A stretch of DNA of 64,000 nucleotides from Acidobacteriota bacterium (GCA_021780315.1 JAJXYY010000007.1:54667-118666), one strand, 5' to 3'. Shown: positions 27,900-37,884, counted from the first letter of the stretch. The notes: generated by a model not told the origin, from the letters alone. A program made the numbers and translations.

Positions 27900-28179
27900 G
27901 GAAACCACACTCTTTCTTTGCCGTACCGCAGATGGCCTCAACCAGTCGCTAACAACGGGTACGTCTCTACAAAATAATCGATGTAACCCTTTACATAGCC
28001 GCGATTTTGTCGTTTAGTAGGTACGGCTGTCAAGCGCATGTTTTCCATGCGCTGAAATCCGCACGCAACTCAATCGATAGAAGTATACGTTTCAACGATG
28101 AATTCAAGCGCCGCGAATTCGAATCAGGCATCGGTGCCGAAACCGCCAAGTTCTTAGATCTAGCTCACAGGAGTCTGCT
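27900..28179. promoter_or_regulatory. Shared regulatory region of glpKD and GH35-GH42-GH2
   Basis: Divergent intergenic region of 280 bases. Besides operator copy B (27981-27996) it contains a second inverted repeat: AGCGCATG at 28033-28040 and CATGCGCT at 28046-28053 with a 5-base T-rich loop. The latter could be a second protein site or an RNA hairpin in the leader of the plus-strand operon. CAGGAG at 28168-28173 is the ribosome binding site for the TTG start at 28180. Confidence 0.5.
27981..27996. promoter_or_regulatory. LacI-type operator, copy B (glpKD | GH35-GH42-GH2)
   Basis: ATGTAACCCTTTACAT: perfect ATGTAA/TTACAT arms with 4-base centre, 82 bases before glpK and 184 bases before the GH35-like gene. 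Confidence 0.75.
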
Positions 28180-29838
28180 TTGAAACCAATCTGCCTTCGC
28201 CTCGCCATCGCAGCCGCGCTCACCTTGCTGCCCGCCGCTGTCTTCGCCGCTGCGGACAATATGCCGCACCTTGAGAAAAAAGACGGACGCTACGCCATGA
28301 TCGTCGATGGCAAACCGTTGCTGATGCTCGGCGCGCAGATCAATAACTCCAGCTCCTGGGCCAGCACTCTGCCCCAGGTCTGGCCAGCCCTCGAAGCCAT
28401 GCAGGTCAACACCGTCGAAGCCCCCGTCTACTGGGAGCAGATGGAGCCCACTCAGGGCGCCTTCGACTTCTCCTCCGTCGACATGCTCATCCACGGCGCG
28501 CGAGAGCACCACCTCCACCTCGTGCTGCTCTGGTTCGGCACCTGGAAGAACGGACAGGCCCACTACGTCCCCGAGTGGATCAAGACCGACCCCCAGAAAT
28601 ACCCCCGCGAACTCAACCCCTACGGCAAGGTACTCGACGTCCTCTCCCCCAACTCGACCACCAACCTCGAGGCCGATAAGCACGCCTTCGCCGCTCTGCT
28701 GCGCCACATCAAGCAGGTCGACGCCGAGCAGCACACCGTCATCATGATTCAGGTAGAGAATGAGTCCGGCTCGGTCGGCTCCGTGCGAGACTACTCCGCT
28801 GCCGCCAACCGCCAGTTTGCAGGCCAGGTCCCCGCCACCCTCTCCAGCGCCCTGCAGCTTGCAGGCGGCACCTGGTCCAGCGTCTTCGGTGCGGACGCCG
28901 ATGAGCGTTTTGCCGCCTACTCCACCGCCAGCTACATCAACGAAGTAGCCAAGGCCGGCAAGGCCGAGTACCCCCTGCCTATGTACTGCAACGTGTGGAT
29001 CACCTATCCGGTCCACGCACTCGAAAATCGTGACCACCCCAGCCCTGGGCAGGAGTACCCCAGCGGTGGCGCACAGCAGGGCAACATAGGCATCTGGAAG
29101 GCCGCCGCACCTGCCATCGACATCCTCGCCCCCGACTTCTACTCCAGCGACGCCGAGCTCTTCCATCAGGTCGTCGCCGCCTACCATCGCGACGACAACG
29201 CGCTGTTCATTCCGGAGACGGGACTCTCGCGTGACTTCGGGCGCAACTTCTTCTACGCACTCGGCCACGGCGCCATCGGCTTCTCTCCCTTCGGCGTGGA
29301 CTTCACCAACTGGACCATCTCCGACGACAAAATTCCTGCCTATCTCTCCGAGAACTTCGCCTTGTTCCACCCCATGGCCAGTGAGATCGCCCAGTTGAAC
29401 CTCGACGGTAAACTCCAGACTGTCGTCGAGCAAAAAGGTATGCCACGTCAACGGTTACATTTTGGCGATGTCGATGCCGTAGTCTCCTTCGGCTTTCCCC
29501 AGCATGATGGCGAGATGCCTCCGGGAACCCCCGACCAGAGTGGAAGAGCTATGGTCGCGCAACTGGGACCCATGGAGTTTCTCGTCACCGGCTTCGATGC
29601 CAGCGTCAGCTTCGAAATGAGCCAGACACCCGCCGCCAAAGCCCGCAACGAGCAACTCGAAATCCTGCGCGCCGACGAAGGTCAATATCTCAAAGGTGCC
29701 TGGCAAACCAGCCGCATTTGGAACGGCGATCAGACTGACCGTGGTCTGAACTTCCGCTCCGGCAACACCAATGTCGTCCGCATCCGTCTGCATACGCTGC
29801 CGCTCTACGACGACAGCACCAAAGCGCCGCGTCAATAA
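28180..29838 (+). CDS. Exported GH35-like (DUF5597-type) beta-galactosidase
   Basis: A 552-residue enzyme related to GH35 beta-galactosidases. The signal peptide ends near VFAAA. The TIM barrel begins with MIVDGKPLLMLGAQINNS and continues MQVNTVEAPVYWEQMEPTQG, both typical. The acid/base is Glu195 in QVENESGS; the likely nucleophile is Glu347 in LFIPETGLS. The C-terminal 140 residues form a beta domain (VVSFGFPQHDG, FLVTGFDASVSF). The start is TTG 28180, supported by CAGGAG six bases upstream. First gene of a plus-strand operon with GH42 and GH2 genes, divergent from glpKD, under operator copy B. The natural substrate is not shown. Confidence 0.85.
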   Translation: MKPICLRLAIAAALTLLPAAVFAAADNMPHLEKKDGRYAMIVDGKPLLMLGAQINNSSSWASTLPQVWPALEAMQVNTVEAPVYWEQMEPTQGAFDFSSVDMLIHGAREHHLHLVLLWFGTWKNGQAHYVPEWIKTDPQKYPRELNPYGKVLDVLSPNSTTNLEADKHAFAALLRHIKQVDAEQHTVIMIQVENESGSVGSVRDYSAAANRQFAGQVPATLSSALQLAGGTWSSVFGADADERFAAYSTASYINEVAKAGKAEYPLPMYCNVWITYPVHALENRDHPSPGQEYPSGGAQQGNIGIWKAAAPAIDILAPDFYSSDAELFHQVVAAYHRDDNALFIPETGLSRDFGRNFFYALGHGAIGFSPFGVDFTNWTISDDKIPAYLSENFALFHPMASEIAQLNLDGKLQTVVEQKGMPRQRLHFGDVDAVVSFGFPQHDGEMPPGTPDQSGRAMVAQLGPMEFLVTGFDASVSFEMSQTPAAKARNEQLEILRADEGQYLKGAWQTSRIWNGDQTDRGLNFRSGNTNVVRIRLHTLPLYDDSTKAPRQ

Positions 29839-29905
29839 ATGGAACCGCTGAGGTGCGCCTGGCTTCGGGCCGTCTCCTCCGCCGCAACTGGAAGGACCTG
29901 CACCC

Positions 29906-32056
29906 ATGGATAAGTTCATTCGTCGCTCTGCTCGCATCGCCAGTACGCTCGCCATCATGCTCCAGTTGGGTGTCGTAGCGTCCGCGCAACCAACGCCACC
30001 CAAGGCCGACGCTCCCCTGGGCAGCATGTCCAACGTGCTCTATGGCGCGGCCTACTACAACGAGTACATGCCCTACGAGCGGCTCGATAAAGACGTCGCC
30101 CTCATGAAGGATGCAGGCATCACTGTCGTCCGCATGGGCGAATCCACCTGGAGCCTGTGGGAGCCCGAAGACGGTAAGTTTGAGTACGCTTGGATGGACC
30201 GAGTTGTAGACGCCATGACCAAGGCCGGAATCAAGGTCATCATGGGCACCCCAACCTACTCCATCCCTACCTGGATGTATCACGCCCATCCGGAGATCCT
30301 TGCACGTCCGCTCGGCGGCGCTCCGGTCTTCTACGGCATGCGCCAGAACATGGACACGGATAACCCCACCTATCGCTTCTACGCCCAGCGCCTCATTCGC
30401 AACATGGTCGAACACTACCGGAACAACCCCAACGTCATCGGCTGGCAGATCGACAATGAAACCTCATCCTACGGCGCCTCCAATCCCGATGTCTTCGCCG
30501 GTTTCGTCCAGCATCTCAAACAGAAATTCGGCACCACCGACAACCTCAACAAGGCATGGGGCCTCAACTACTGGGGTCAGGACGTCAACGGCTGGGAGAA
30601 TATGCCCTCCCGCGATAGCACGATCAGTACTGGTTACAAATTGGAATGGTCACGTTGGCAGCAGATGCGCGTCACCGACTTCCTCGGTTGGCAGGCAGCC
30701 TTGGTGCGGGAGTACCGCGGCCCCAATCAGTTTGTAACCCAGGACTTCGGTGGAGCGATGCGTCGCGACGTCAATGAATTTCAGGTCTCTAAAGTCCTCG
30801 ATGTCACCTCCAACAATCCCTATCACGGTACCCAGGACCACATGGATGGCCAGTCGCAGGCAGAGCAGGGCGACTACACCCGCTCCCTCAAACACGCAAA
30901 TTATCTGGTCACGGAAACCAACGCACAGACCACCGACTGGTCCTCCGGCTACCAGTACCCCCCTTACGACGGCCAGCTTCGACTGGACGTCTACACCCAC
31001 CTCTCCAGCGGGGCCAACATGGTGGAGTACTGGCACTGGGCCTCCATCCCATCCGGTCAGGAGACCTACTGGAAGGGAGTACTCTCCCACGACTTTGAGC
31101 CCAATCGCGCCTACGCCGAGGTCTCCCGCACAGCCCACGAACTTCAGAAGATCGGCCCGCATCTGGTCAATCTCAAGATCAAAAATGACGTGGCCATTCT
31201 CTACAGCGTCGACTCGGCCAACGCTCTCGACTTCATGCCTTTCGCGTTGGCGCCCGCTGCCCAGTGGCAGATGGGCAAGCCCGTGGCGGACTACAAGACC
31301 GTAGTCGATCAACTCCATCGCGCCTTCTACCAGGCCAACGTCGGAACCGATTTCATCTACCCGGAAGACCCCGACTTCGCCCGCTACAAACTCATCGTCA
31401 TTCCACCGCTCTATATTGCAGACGACGCGCTGCTGCAGAAGATCTCGGACTACGTCAAGCAGGGCGGACACGTGCTCATGACCTTCAAGAGCGGCTTCGC
31501 TAACGAGAACTCAGCCGTTCGCTGGGTTCGTTCTCCGGGGCCACTGCGAGAGGCGGCAGGCTTCAACTACCAGGAGTTCTCCAATCTCGAAAAGCCTCTG
31601 GCTCTCAAAGGCGATCCGCTACACGCTGGCGACGACAACAAAGTCATGTACTGGGCAGAGTTTCTGCAGTTGGAACACGCCCAACCCCTCGCCTTCTACG
31701 ACCACCCGTTCTTCGGTCGCTGGCCCGCCATCACGCGCAACCACTTCGGCAGTGGCAGCCTGACCTACGAAGGAACCTTCCTCTCGCCCGGGCTACAGCA
31801 GCAGGTAGTACTTGATGTACTGAAGGATGCCCACCTGGATGTTGCTGCGCAAACCCTGCCGGCTACCGTGCGAGAAAAAAGTGGCGTCAACTCCTTCGGC
31901 AAGACCGTCCACTACTTCTTGAACTATTCCAGCGTCCCGCAATCCTTCTCGTATGGCGGTCATGCGGGCGTAAACCTGATCACATCTACCCCGGTAACTT
32001 CATCGCAATCCCTCCAACTGGGCCCCTGGGATGTAGCTGTCGTCGAAGAAAACTAG
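29906..32056 (+). CDS. Exported GH42 beta-galactosidase, second copy
   Basis: A 716-residue GH42 enzyme, clearly diverged from the copy at 21630-23720. The signal peptide covers about 1-27 (LAIMLQLGVVASAQ). The barrel starts with LYGAAYYNEYMPYERL; the acid/base is Glu185 in WQIDNETSS, and the nucleophile Glu337 in YLVTETNAQ. The trimerisation-like domain (NDVAILYSVDSANALDFM, then YKLIVIPPLYIADDALL) and the C-terminal beta domain follow. GGAAGGACC lies about ten bases before ATG 29906. It follows the GH35-like gene by 67 bases with no terminator and precedes GH2, so the three are likely co-transcribed. Active site complete; the substrate may differ from that of the first copy. Confidence 0.9.
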   Translation: MDKFIRRSARIASTLAIMLQLGVVASAQPTPPKADAPLGSMSNVLYGAAYYNEYMPYERLDKDVALMKDAGITVVRMGESTWSLWEPEDGKFEYAWMDRVVDAMTKAGIKVIMGTPTYSIPTWMYHAHPEILARPLGGAPVFYGMRQNMDTDNPTYRFYAQRLIRNMVEHYRNNPNVIGWQIDNETSSYGASNPDVFAGFVQHLKQKFGTTDNLNKAWGLNYWGQDVNGWENMPSRDSTISTGYKLEWSRWQQMRVTDFLGWQAALVREYRGPNQFVTQDFGGAMRRDVNEFQVSKVLDVTSNNPYHGTQDHMDGQSQAEQGDYTRSLKHANYLVTETNAQTTDWSSGYQYPPYDGQLRLDVYTHLSSGANMVEYWHWASIPSGQETYWKGVLSHDFEPNRAYAEVSRTAHELQKIGPHLVNLKIKNDVAILYSVDSANALDFMPFALAPAAQWQMGKPVADYKTVVDQLHRAFYQANVGTDFIYPEDPDFARYKLIVIPPLYIADDALLQKISDYVKQGGHVLMTFKSGFANENSAVRWVRSPGPLREAAGFNYQEFSNLEKPLALKGDPLHAGDDNKVMYWAEFLQLEHAQPLAFYDHPFFGRWPAITRNHFGSGSLTYEGTFLSPGLQQQVVLDVLKDAHLDVAAQTLPATVREKSGVNSFGKTVHYFLNYSSVPQSFSYGGHAGVNLITSTPVTSSQSLQLGPWDVAVVEEN

Positions 32057-32136
32057 CGACCACAAAACGCAAAACAAAAGTAGTTACAAATAACTTCGAA
32101 TAACAGGCACGACCACATGATTTGGAGAATACTTTC

Positions 32137-34551
32137 ATGCTAAGACGCGACTTCCTCAAGACCACAGGCACCCTTCTTGCCGCTTCCACCATCCCTGGCA
32201 CCGCAGCCTTTGCAGCAGAGCATGGCGCCAGCCAGACCCGTGTCGTGCTGCCCATCAATCGCAACTGGCGTTACCATCCCGCCAAGGTCGACGGTGCCCA
32301 CCTGCCCAGCTTTGACGACAGCTCCTTCGAGCGGATCGTCATCCCCCATACCAACGTTCAGTTGCCATGGCACAACTTCGACGACAAACTCTACGAGTTT
32401 GTCTCGACCTACCGGCGTCGCTTCAAGTACCCCGCAGCGGCGCAGGGCAAGCGCGTCTTCGTCGACTTCGAAGGTGCCATGACAGCCTCCACCGTCTGGA
32501 TCAACGGTGTGGCACTGGGCGAGTACAAAGGCGGCTTCACGCCGTTCTCATTCGAACTCACGCCCCACCTCAAGCAGGATGGCGAAAACGTTCTTGTCGT
32601 TCAACTCGACTCCACCGAACGCGCCGACATCCCGCCCTACGGCTACGAGATCGACTACATGACCTTCGGCGGAATCTATCGCGAGGTCTCCCTGCGTATC
32701 GTCGCACCCAACTACATCGACAACATCTTCGCTCGGCCCAAAAACGTTTTGAGCAGTACTCCATCGGTCGATGTCGATTGCTTCCTCGCAGGACATTCAA
32801 CTGCCGGTGGAGCCCTCACCCTGGAAGTGGAACTGCTCGACGGCGACCGCGTCGTCGCCAAGGCCAGCAGCGCAGCCAAACTCGCCGACGCAGCCGACCC
32901 CAACGCCGCGGCCGATCCGGAGACCAACGCCCCTGCCTATGCCAGCACCGAGACCGTGACGGATCCCGCACGCCACACCATCTCCTTGTCCGGACTCGGA
33001 GAGATCAAGCTCTGGGATCTCGACGCGCCCCATCTCTACACCGTGCATGTACGCCTGCTTCAGGGCGGTAAGCTGATCGATGAGGACACACGCCGCATCG
33101 GCTTCCGCGAGGCCACCTTTACCGATCACGGCTTCTCGCTCAACGGAAAAGTAGTGAAGCTCCGCGGCCTTGATCGCCATCAGACCTTCCCCTTCGTTGG
33201 TCAGGCCATGCCCGCGCGTGTCCAGCGCAAGGATGCCGAAATCCTGCGCAAGGGACTGCACTGCAACATCGTCCGCACCTCGCACTACCCCCAGTCGCGC
33301 CACTTCCTCGACGCCTGCGACGAGATGGGCCTGCTGGTACTCGAAGAGATCCCAGGCTGGCAACACATCGGGCCGGAGCCCTGGAAGCTCATCGCCATCG
33401 ACAACGTCGGCCGCATGATTCGCCGCGACTGGAACCATCCCTCCATCATCCTCTGGGGCGTGCGTATCAATGAGTCGCGCGACGATCACAGCTTCTATGT
33501 CCGTACCAATGCTCTGGCACACGCGCTCGATACCACCCGTCAGACCGGCGGCATCCGCTACTTCCAGGAGTCGGAGTTTCTCGAAGATGTCTTCACCATG
33601 AACGACTTCGGCTTCCCGCTCAAAAAGCCCAATCATCCCCGCTACCTCAACACAGAGTTCGTCGGCCACACCTTCCCCACCAAGACCACCGATGACGATG
33701 AGCGCCAGCGCGAGCACACCCTGCGTCACGCCCGTATCCACAATCAACTTGCATCCGACCCACAGTACGCTGGCGGCATCGGTTGGTGCGCGTTCGACTA
33801 CAACACCCACGCCAACTTTGGCTCAGGCGATCGCATCTGCTACCACGGCGTCACCGATATCTTCCGCGAGAACAAGCCCGCTGCGGGCTTCTACAAATCA
33901 CAGTGCGATCCCGCGGAGGAGATCGTACTCGAACCCGCCTTCCACTGGGCCCGTGGCGACGAGTCCGTCGGCTTTACCAAGGCGGTCGTCTGCTCCAACT
34001 GCGACCACCTCAAGTTCTACGTCCGCGAGCAGAGCCTGGAGAGCAATCCCTGGAAACTGGCCGCGGAGATCGATCCGGAGCGCACCGAGTTCAATCACCT
34101 CACCTACCCTCCCTTCGTTCTCGATATGAAGTCGATTGATCTCAAACAGTTTCAGTTTCCGTGGGGCGACCTGCGCATCGATGGCTATCTCAAGGGCCAG
34201 CAGGTCATCTCCAAGTCGCTCTCCGGTGCCGGCATCGATCGCAAGTTTGTTCTGCTGCCGGATGACTCCAGCCTGATCGCCGATGGCGCCGACACCACCC
34301 GCGTCGTCATGCGCGTCACCGACGAGTTTGGTGCGATGCGGACCTACGCAGACGATCCCATCGTCTTCACCCTCGAAGGCCCAGCCGACCTCATCGGAGA
34401 TAACCCATTCTCGTTGATCGGGGGAACAGGTGCCGTGTGGATTCGCGCCAAGGAGCAGCCTGGAACCGTCCGCCTCACCGCAAAGCATCCGCGGCTCGGT
34501 TCGCAGACGGTCGAGTTCCGCCTCACTGCCGCCGCACCGGAGACCGTCTAA
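32137..34551 (+). CDS. Exported GH2 family glycosidase (beta-galactosidase-like)
   Basis: An 804-residue GH2 enzyme. A Tat-like signal (LRRDFLKTTGTLLAAS) leads; the jelly-roll sugar-binding domain follows (about 40-190, WRYHPAKVDGAHLPSFDD, VDFEGAMTASTVWINGVALG), then an immunoglobulin-like domain (190-325) and the TIM barrel (330-620). The acid/base is Glu446 in GVRINESRD; the nucleophile is Glu507 in YLNTEFVGH. The C-terminal 190 residues form further beta domains. The family also contains beta-mannosidases and beta-glucuronidases, so beta-galactosidase is the best guess from operon context. The start is ATG 32137, with GGAG nine bases upstream. Last gene of the GH35-GH42-GH2 operon, closed by the terminator at 34582. 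Confidence 0.85.
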   Translation: MLRRDFLKTTGTLLAASTIPGTAAFAAEHGASQTRVVLPINRNWRYHPAKVDGAHLPSFDDSSFERIVIPHTNVQLPWHNFDDKLYEFVSTYRRRFKYPAAAQGKRVFVDFEGAMTASTVWINGVALGEYKGGFTPFSFELTPHLKQDGENVLVVQLDSTERADIPPYGYEIDYMTFGGIYREVSLRIVAPNYIDNIFARPKNVLSSTPSVDVDCFLAGHSTAGGALTLEVELLDGDRVVAKASSAAKLADAADPNAAADPETNAPAYASTETVTDPARHTISLSGLGEIKLWDLDAPHLYTVHVRLLQGGKLIDEDTRRIGFREATFTDHGFSLNGKVVKLRGLDRHQTFPFVGQAMPARVQRKDAEILRKGLHCNIVRTSHYPQSRHFLDACDEMGLLVLEEIPGWQHIGPEPWKLIAIDNVGRMIRRDWNHPSIILWGVRINESRDDHSFYVRTNALAHALDTTRQTGGIRYFQESEFLEDVFTMNDFGFPLKKPNHPRYLNTEFVGHTFPTKTTDDDERQREHTLRHARIHNQLASDPQYAGGIGWCAFDYNTHANFGSGDRICYHGVTDIFRENKPAAGFYKSQCDPAEEIVLEPAFHWARGDESVGFTKAVVCSNCDHLKFYVREQSLESNPWKLAAEIDPERTEFNHLTYPPFVLDMKSIDLKQFQFPWGDLRIDGYLKGQQVISKSLSGAGIDRKFVLLPDDSSLIADGADTTRVVMRVTDEFGAMRTYADDPIVFTLEGPADLIGDNPFSLIGGTGAVWIRAKEQPGTVRLTAKHPRLGSQTVEFRLTAAAPETV

Positions 34552-34581
34552 ACTAAATCGTAACGAATTCAGCTACAAATT

Positions 34582-34617
34582 CACGAATCCCAGCCCTAGC
34601 GGCTGGGATTCGTGTTT
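34582..34617. terminator. Bidirectional terminator between GH2 and GH36
   Basis: A 14-bp perfect stem (34582-34595 with 34601-34614) with loop CTAGC is followed by TTT. The minus-strand GH36 stop codon (34596-34598) lies in the loop, so this hairpin closes both converging genes. Confidence 0.8.
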
Positions 34618-36845
34618 GAGCTGCTATCGAAACGGAACGCCGCAGCCTGCATATCGCCGCGCATCGCCACGTCCACACCGTGTGCCATCCAGTAGCTGCC
34701 ACTGGCCTCTACAGGAGTATCCTTGGCCATCGCTCCGTGGATCGCAGAGATCCTGTACCGCTGCTGCGGATCCAGTCCACGAAGAAATACTCGCGGAAAG
34801 GGATAGCCCATCTGGCTGGAGTGCAGAAACGTGAACAGCACCGCCTGCGACCGGTCCAGCGCTACCGACTCGGTCACGGAAGCCTCACTGCCATCCCGCG
34901 GCGAGATCAGCCGATACAGCGAGCCGTGCTGAACCGTCTCCCGCACCTGCTTGTAGGCCGCGATCATCTCCTTGGCCGTAGCAAAGTCCGCAGGCTGCCA
35001 CTTGTCCAGATTGGCCCCAACCCCCAGCGATCCCTGCATCGACGAGAGGAAGCGGTACGCCACTGACGTCGTGCGCTCATTCACCCAGTTCGGAGAGTCG
35101 GTCACCCACGCCATCATCACCCCGGGCGTGTACGCATAGGTGAAGCCGTCCTGAATCCGCAAGCGGTCAAAGGGATCCGTGTTGTCGGAGGGCCACACCT
35201 CATCGGTCAGGCCCAGAATGCCAAGATCGACGCGCCCACCACCGCCGGAGCAGGATTCAATCTCCACCTGGGGATGCTTCGCACGCAACTCGCGCAGAAT
35301 GCCATACAGGTTATTGACGTACTCGATGTAGACGGCTTTTTGTTCATCCGGCGCCACCGCTGGCCAGCCCGGCTCCGACCAGTTGCGGTTGTAGTCCCAC
35401 TTTAGAAACGCGATCTGATTATGGCTCAGCAGGTCGTCCAGAAACGAAAACACGTACTCACGAACATCCTTTCGCGCAAGGTTCAGCACCAGCTGGTTGC
35501 GCGCTTCACTCCGAGGCCGACCTGTAAAGTTCAGTACCCAGTCCGGATGTTTCCGGTACAGATCACTGTCGGGATTTACCATCTCCGGCTCCACCCACAG
35601 ACCAAAGTCCATCCCCAGCGAGTGGACTTTATCGATCAGCGGCTTCAGCCCGTTCGGAAACTTCTGCTGATTCACATACCAGTCGCCCAGACCGGCGTGG
35701 TCGTCCTTGCGTTGGCCAAACCAGCCATCGTCCATCACAAAGCGCTCCACCCCAATCGACGCAGCCTTCTCGGCCAACGACTCCTGCCCAGCTTCCGTGA
35801 CGGCAAACTCCGTTGCCTCCCACGAGTTGTAGACCACCGGACGCGGCTTCGGCATAGGCGCTTGCGGAAGAATGCTGCTTAGTTCAAAGCGATGCAGCAT
35901 CCTGGAGGCCTCACCAATCCCATGGTGCGAGTAGCCCCCATAAAAAATCGGCGTCTGCAACTGCTTGCCCGGAAGCAGCTTGTAACTGAAATCGAAAGAA
36001 TTGTAACCGCCAGTGATACGAATCTGCTGCAGCTGATCCTGCTCGACCGTAATCCGCCACGATCCGCTCCACGCCAGCGCACCAAACCAGACGTCGCCGC
36101 TCTCTTCGTCGGCCTGCTCGCCGCGCTCGATCGCAAACCAAGGATTGTTCTGGTGTCCGGTCGAGCCGCGGCGACTCTCCAGCACCGTCATGCCCGGCAG
36201 TATGTTCTGCTTCTGCAGATTCCACTCGCCTGCCCATCGGCCGGTGAGATAACGCAGCGAGTAGTCGGTGCCATGCGGCAGGTTCCAGGTTGCCGCTGCC
36301 GCCTGCTCAATCGTGATCGGCGTGTTCGTGTCATTCGTGATAACGGCAGAGCGCCCGACAATCCCGGTTCCGGGGTTGACCGTGTAGTGCAGATCCACCG
36401 TCAGAGCCAGCGAGACATCCTTCATCCGAACGGTCAGCTCATTCCCTCGTATGCTGTGCGACACATAGGTCAACACCACATCGCGATTGCCATCCGCAAA
36501 GCTGGCCTTCAGCGCTGGCTCTACAAACAGCCCACCGCCCCAGCCTGCATACTCATTCGGTGTCGTCGTCTCAGCCGAGTCAAACGACGCAACGCCAGCC
36601 ATCCGGTGCGCCGCGCTCAGATGATCGTCCTTGCCAATCTGCTCGCCCCAGTAAAGCGATTGCAACTGGCCAGCGTCATTGATCCCGAACGCATAGGTCG
36701 TACCCGCCGCATCGATGCGGAACACCTTGCTCGCCGCATCGAAATGTATCGTCGCCGAACTCTGCGCCTGCATCCCGCCGACGCCAATCAGCATCGTCAT
36801 ACCGAAACCCAGTACAGCTCGTGTCAGCCAGTGTTGAAGTCGCAT
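34596..36845 (-). CDS. Exported GH36 alpha-galactosidase
   Basis: A 749-residue retaining alpha-galactosidase releasing terminal alpha-D-galactose. The signal peptide covers about 1-28 (ending GGMQAQ). An N-terminal beta-supersandwich domain (about 30-320) is followed by the TIM barrel with MDDGWFGQRKDD, FGLWVEPEMV, nucleophile Asp484 in FLKWDYNR, CSGGGGRVDLGIL, and acid/base Asp554 in WPSDNTDP. All GH36 signature motifs are intact. ATG 36845 is set by GAGGAA five bases upstream. It starts 25 bases after the lacI stop on the same strand, so it should be co-transcribed with the regulator from the promoter carrying operator copy C. Confidence 0.93.
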   Translation of the reverse strand: MRLQHWLTRAVLGFGMTMLIGVGGMQAQSSATIHFDAASKVFRIDAAGTTYAFGINDAGQLQSLYWGEQIGKDDHLSAAHRMAGVASFDSAETTTPNEYAGWGGGLFVEPALKASFADGNRDVVLTYVSHSIRGNELTVRMKDVSLALTVDLHYTVNPGTGIVGRSAVITNDTNTPITIEQAAAATWNLPHGTDYSLRYLTGRWAGEWNLQKQNILPGMTVLESRRGSTGHQNNPWFAIERGEQADEESGDVWFGALAWSGSWRITVEQDQLQQIRITGGYNSFDFSYKLLPGKQLQTPIFYGGYSHHGIGEASRMLHRFELSSILPQAPMPKPRPVVYNSWEATEFAVTEAGQESLAEKAASIGVERFVMDDGWFGQRKDDHAGLGDWYVNQQKFPNGLKPLIDKVHSLGMDFGLWVEPEMVNPDSDLYRKHPDWVLNFTGRPRSEARNQLVLNLARKDVREYVFSFLDDLLSHNQIAFLKWDYNRNWSEPGWPAVAPDEQKAVYIEYVNNLYGILRELRAKHPQVEIESCSGGGGRVDLGILGLTDEVWPSDNTDPFDRLRIQDGFTYAYTPGVMMAWVTDSPNWVNERTTSVAYRFLSSMQGSLGVGANLDKWQPADFATAKEMIAAYKQVRETVQHGSLYRLISPRDGSEASVTESVALDRSQAVLFTFLHSSQMGYPFPRVFLRGLDPQQRYRISAIHGAMAKDTPVEASGSYWMAHGVDVAMRGDMQAAAFRFDSSSNTNPSR

Positions 36846-36870
36846 AGTGGTTCCTCTCTTCCAGTACCGT

Positions 36871-37884
36871 TCAGCGCGGTGCAGGGCCAGTCGATTGACG
36901 CAGCACAAACTCCGGATGAACCAGGTGCTCTTCGCCTTCAACCGGCTTGGTCGCATCGTCATCGTTGCGAGCATGCAGCAGTGCGCGAAAGGCTGCATTT
37001 GCAATCGCCGCCCGCGATAGGCTGATGGTCGTCAGCGGTGGCATCGTAAAGGCGCTCAGTTGAATATCGTCAAATCCGATTACCGAGATATCCTGCGGCA
37101 CACGCAGCCCAAACTGCGTAATCGCCCCCATCGCTCCGATCGCCGTCAGGTCGTTGGACGCCACCACCGCCGTAGGACGAACCCCCGAGTTCAGCATCCG
37201 CTTCATCGCCGCTTCACCGCCATCCACGCGGTGATTGCCCTCTTGAATCATCTCCGCACTGCACGTCAGGTGTTCGCGCGCAACCCGTTCCGTAAACGCC
37301 GTATGCCGCGTCCGTGCCGACGACAGCCGCATCGGCCCGCTGATAAATCCGATCCGCCGATGCCCCAGCCCAATCAGGTGCGTCATCGCCATCTGCACAC
37401 CCGCGGCATAGTCGATCCGCACGCAGCTCACTCCCGGCCCCGGCGTTCCCGTATCCAGAAACACCAGCGGTATATGCCGCCGGCTGAACACCTCCACCAG
37501 CCCCTCGTCCATCTCCGAGGTCATAATCGCAACCCCATCCACCTTGCGCTGCAGCATCCGCGTCACGCAGATCTTCATCCGCTCCGGATCGTAGTTCGTG
37601 TTGGCAATCAATACCTCCTGCCCATGCACCACCGCGATATCTTCAAACGACTTCACCAGCTCCGGAAAGAACGGATTCGTAATGTCCGAGATGATCAGCC
37701 CATACAGGCTGCTCCGTCCAGAGCCCAGCGCGCGTGCATTGGTGTTCGGGTAGAAGTTCAGGGCCTCGATAGCACGGCGCACCCGTTCCGCAGTCTTTGG
37801 GCTTACCTTGGCAGACCCATTGATGGTGCGAGACACAGTCGCAGTGGAGACATTCGCACGTTTGGCAACAGCTTTGATGTTCAT
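36871..37884 (-). CDS. LacI-family transcriptional regulator
   Basis: A 337-residue sugar-responsive repressor. The N-terminal helix-turn-helix is MNIKAVAKRANVSTATVSRT, followed by the hinge helix with ARALGSGRS near residues 48-56, then a periplasmic-binding-protein-like ligand domain (LYGLIISDITNPFFPELV, RRIGFISGP, SNDLTAIGAMGAITQFGLRV, ISVIGFDDIQLSAF). ATG 37884 matches the family start; no good ribosome binding site is seen. A perfect palindrome 44 bases upstream implies autoregulation, and the same arms occur at two more divergent promoters in the block, so it probably controls GH42, glpF, glpKD, the GH35 operon, GH36 and the GH5-like gene. The effector is unknown; a galactoside is inferred. 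Confidence 0.92.
   Translation of the reverse strand: MNIKAVAKRANVSTATVSRTINGSAKVSPKTAERVRRAIEALNFYPNTNARALGSGRSSLYGLIISDITNPFFPELVKSFEDIAVVHGQEVLIANTNYDPERMKICVTRMLQRKVDGVAIMTSEMDEGLVEVFSRRHIPLVFLDTGTPGPGVSCVRIDYAAGVQMAMTHLIGLGHRRIGFISGPMRLSSARTRHTAFTERVAREHLTCSAEMIQEGNHRVDGGEAAMKRMLNSGVRPTAVVASNDLTAIGAMGAITQFGLRVPQDISVIGFDDIQLSAFTMPPLTTISLSRAAIANAAFRALLHARNDDDATKPVEGEEHLVHPEFVLRQSTGPAPR

Noticed and set aside
28033..28053. Hairpin in the GH35-like leader, considered as a riboswitch or attenuator
   Set aside because: A simple 8-bp stem with no conserved aptamer features; too little to name a riboswitch.
28165..29451. Long minus-strand open frame opposite the GH35-like gene
   Set aside because: The plus-strand frame has a signal peptide, ribosome binding site and catalytic residues; the reverse frame is a codon-bias shadow.
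32082..32095. AGTTACAAATAACT upstream of GH2, considered as a fourth LacI operator
   Set aside because: The arms differ from ATGTAA/TTACAT and the gene is already inside an operon started from copy B.
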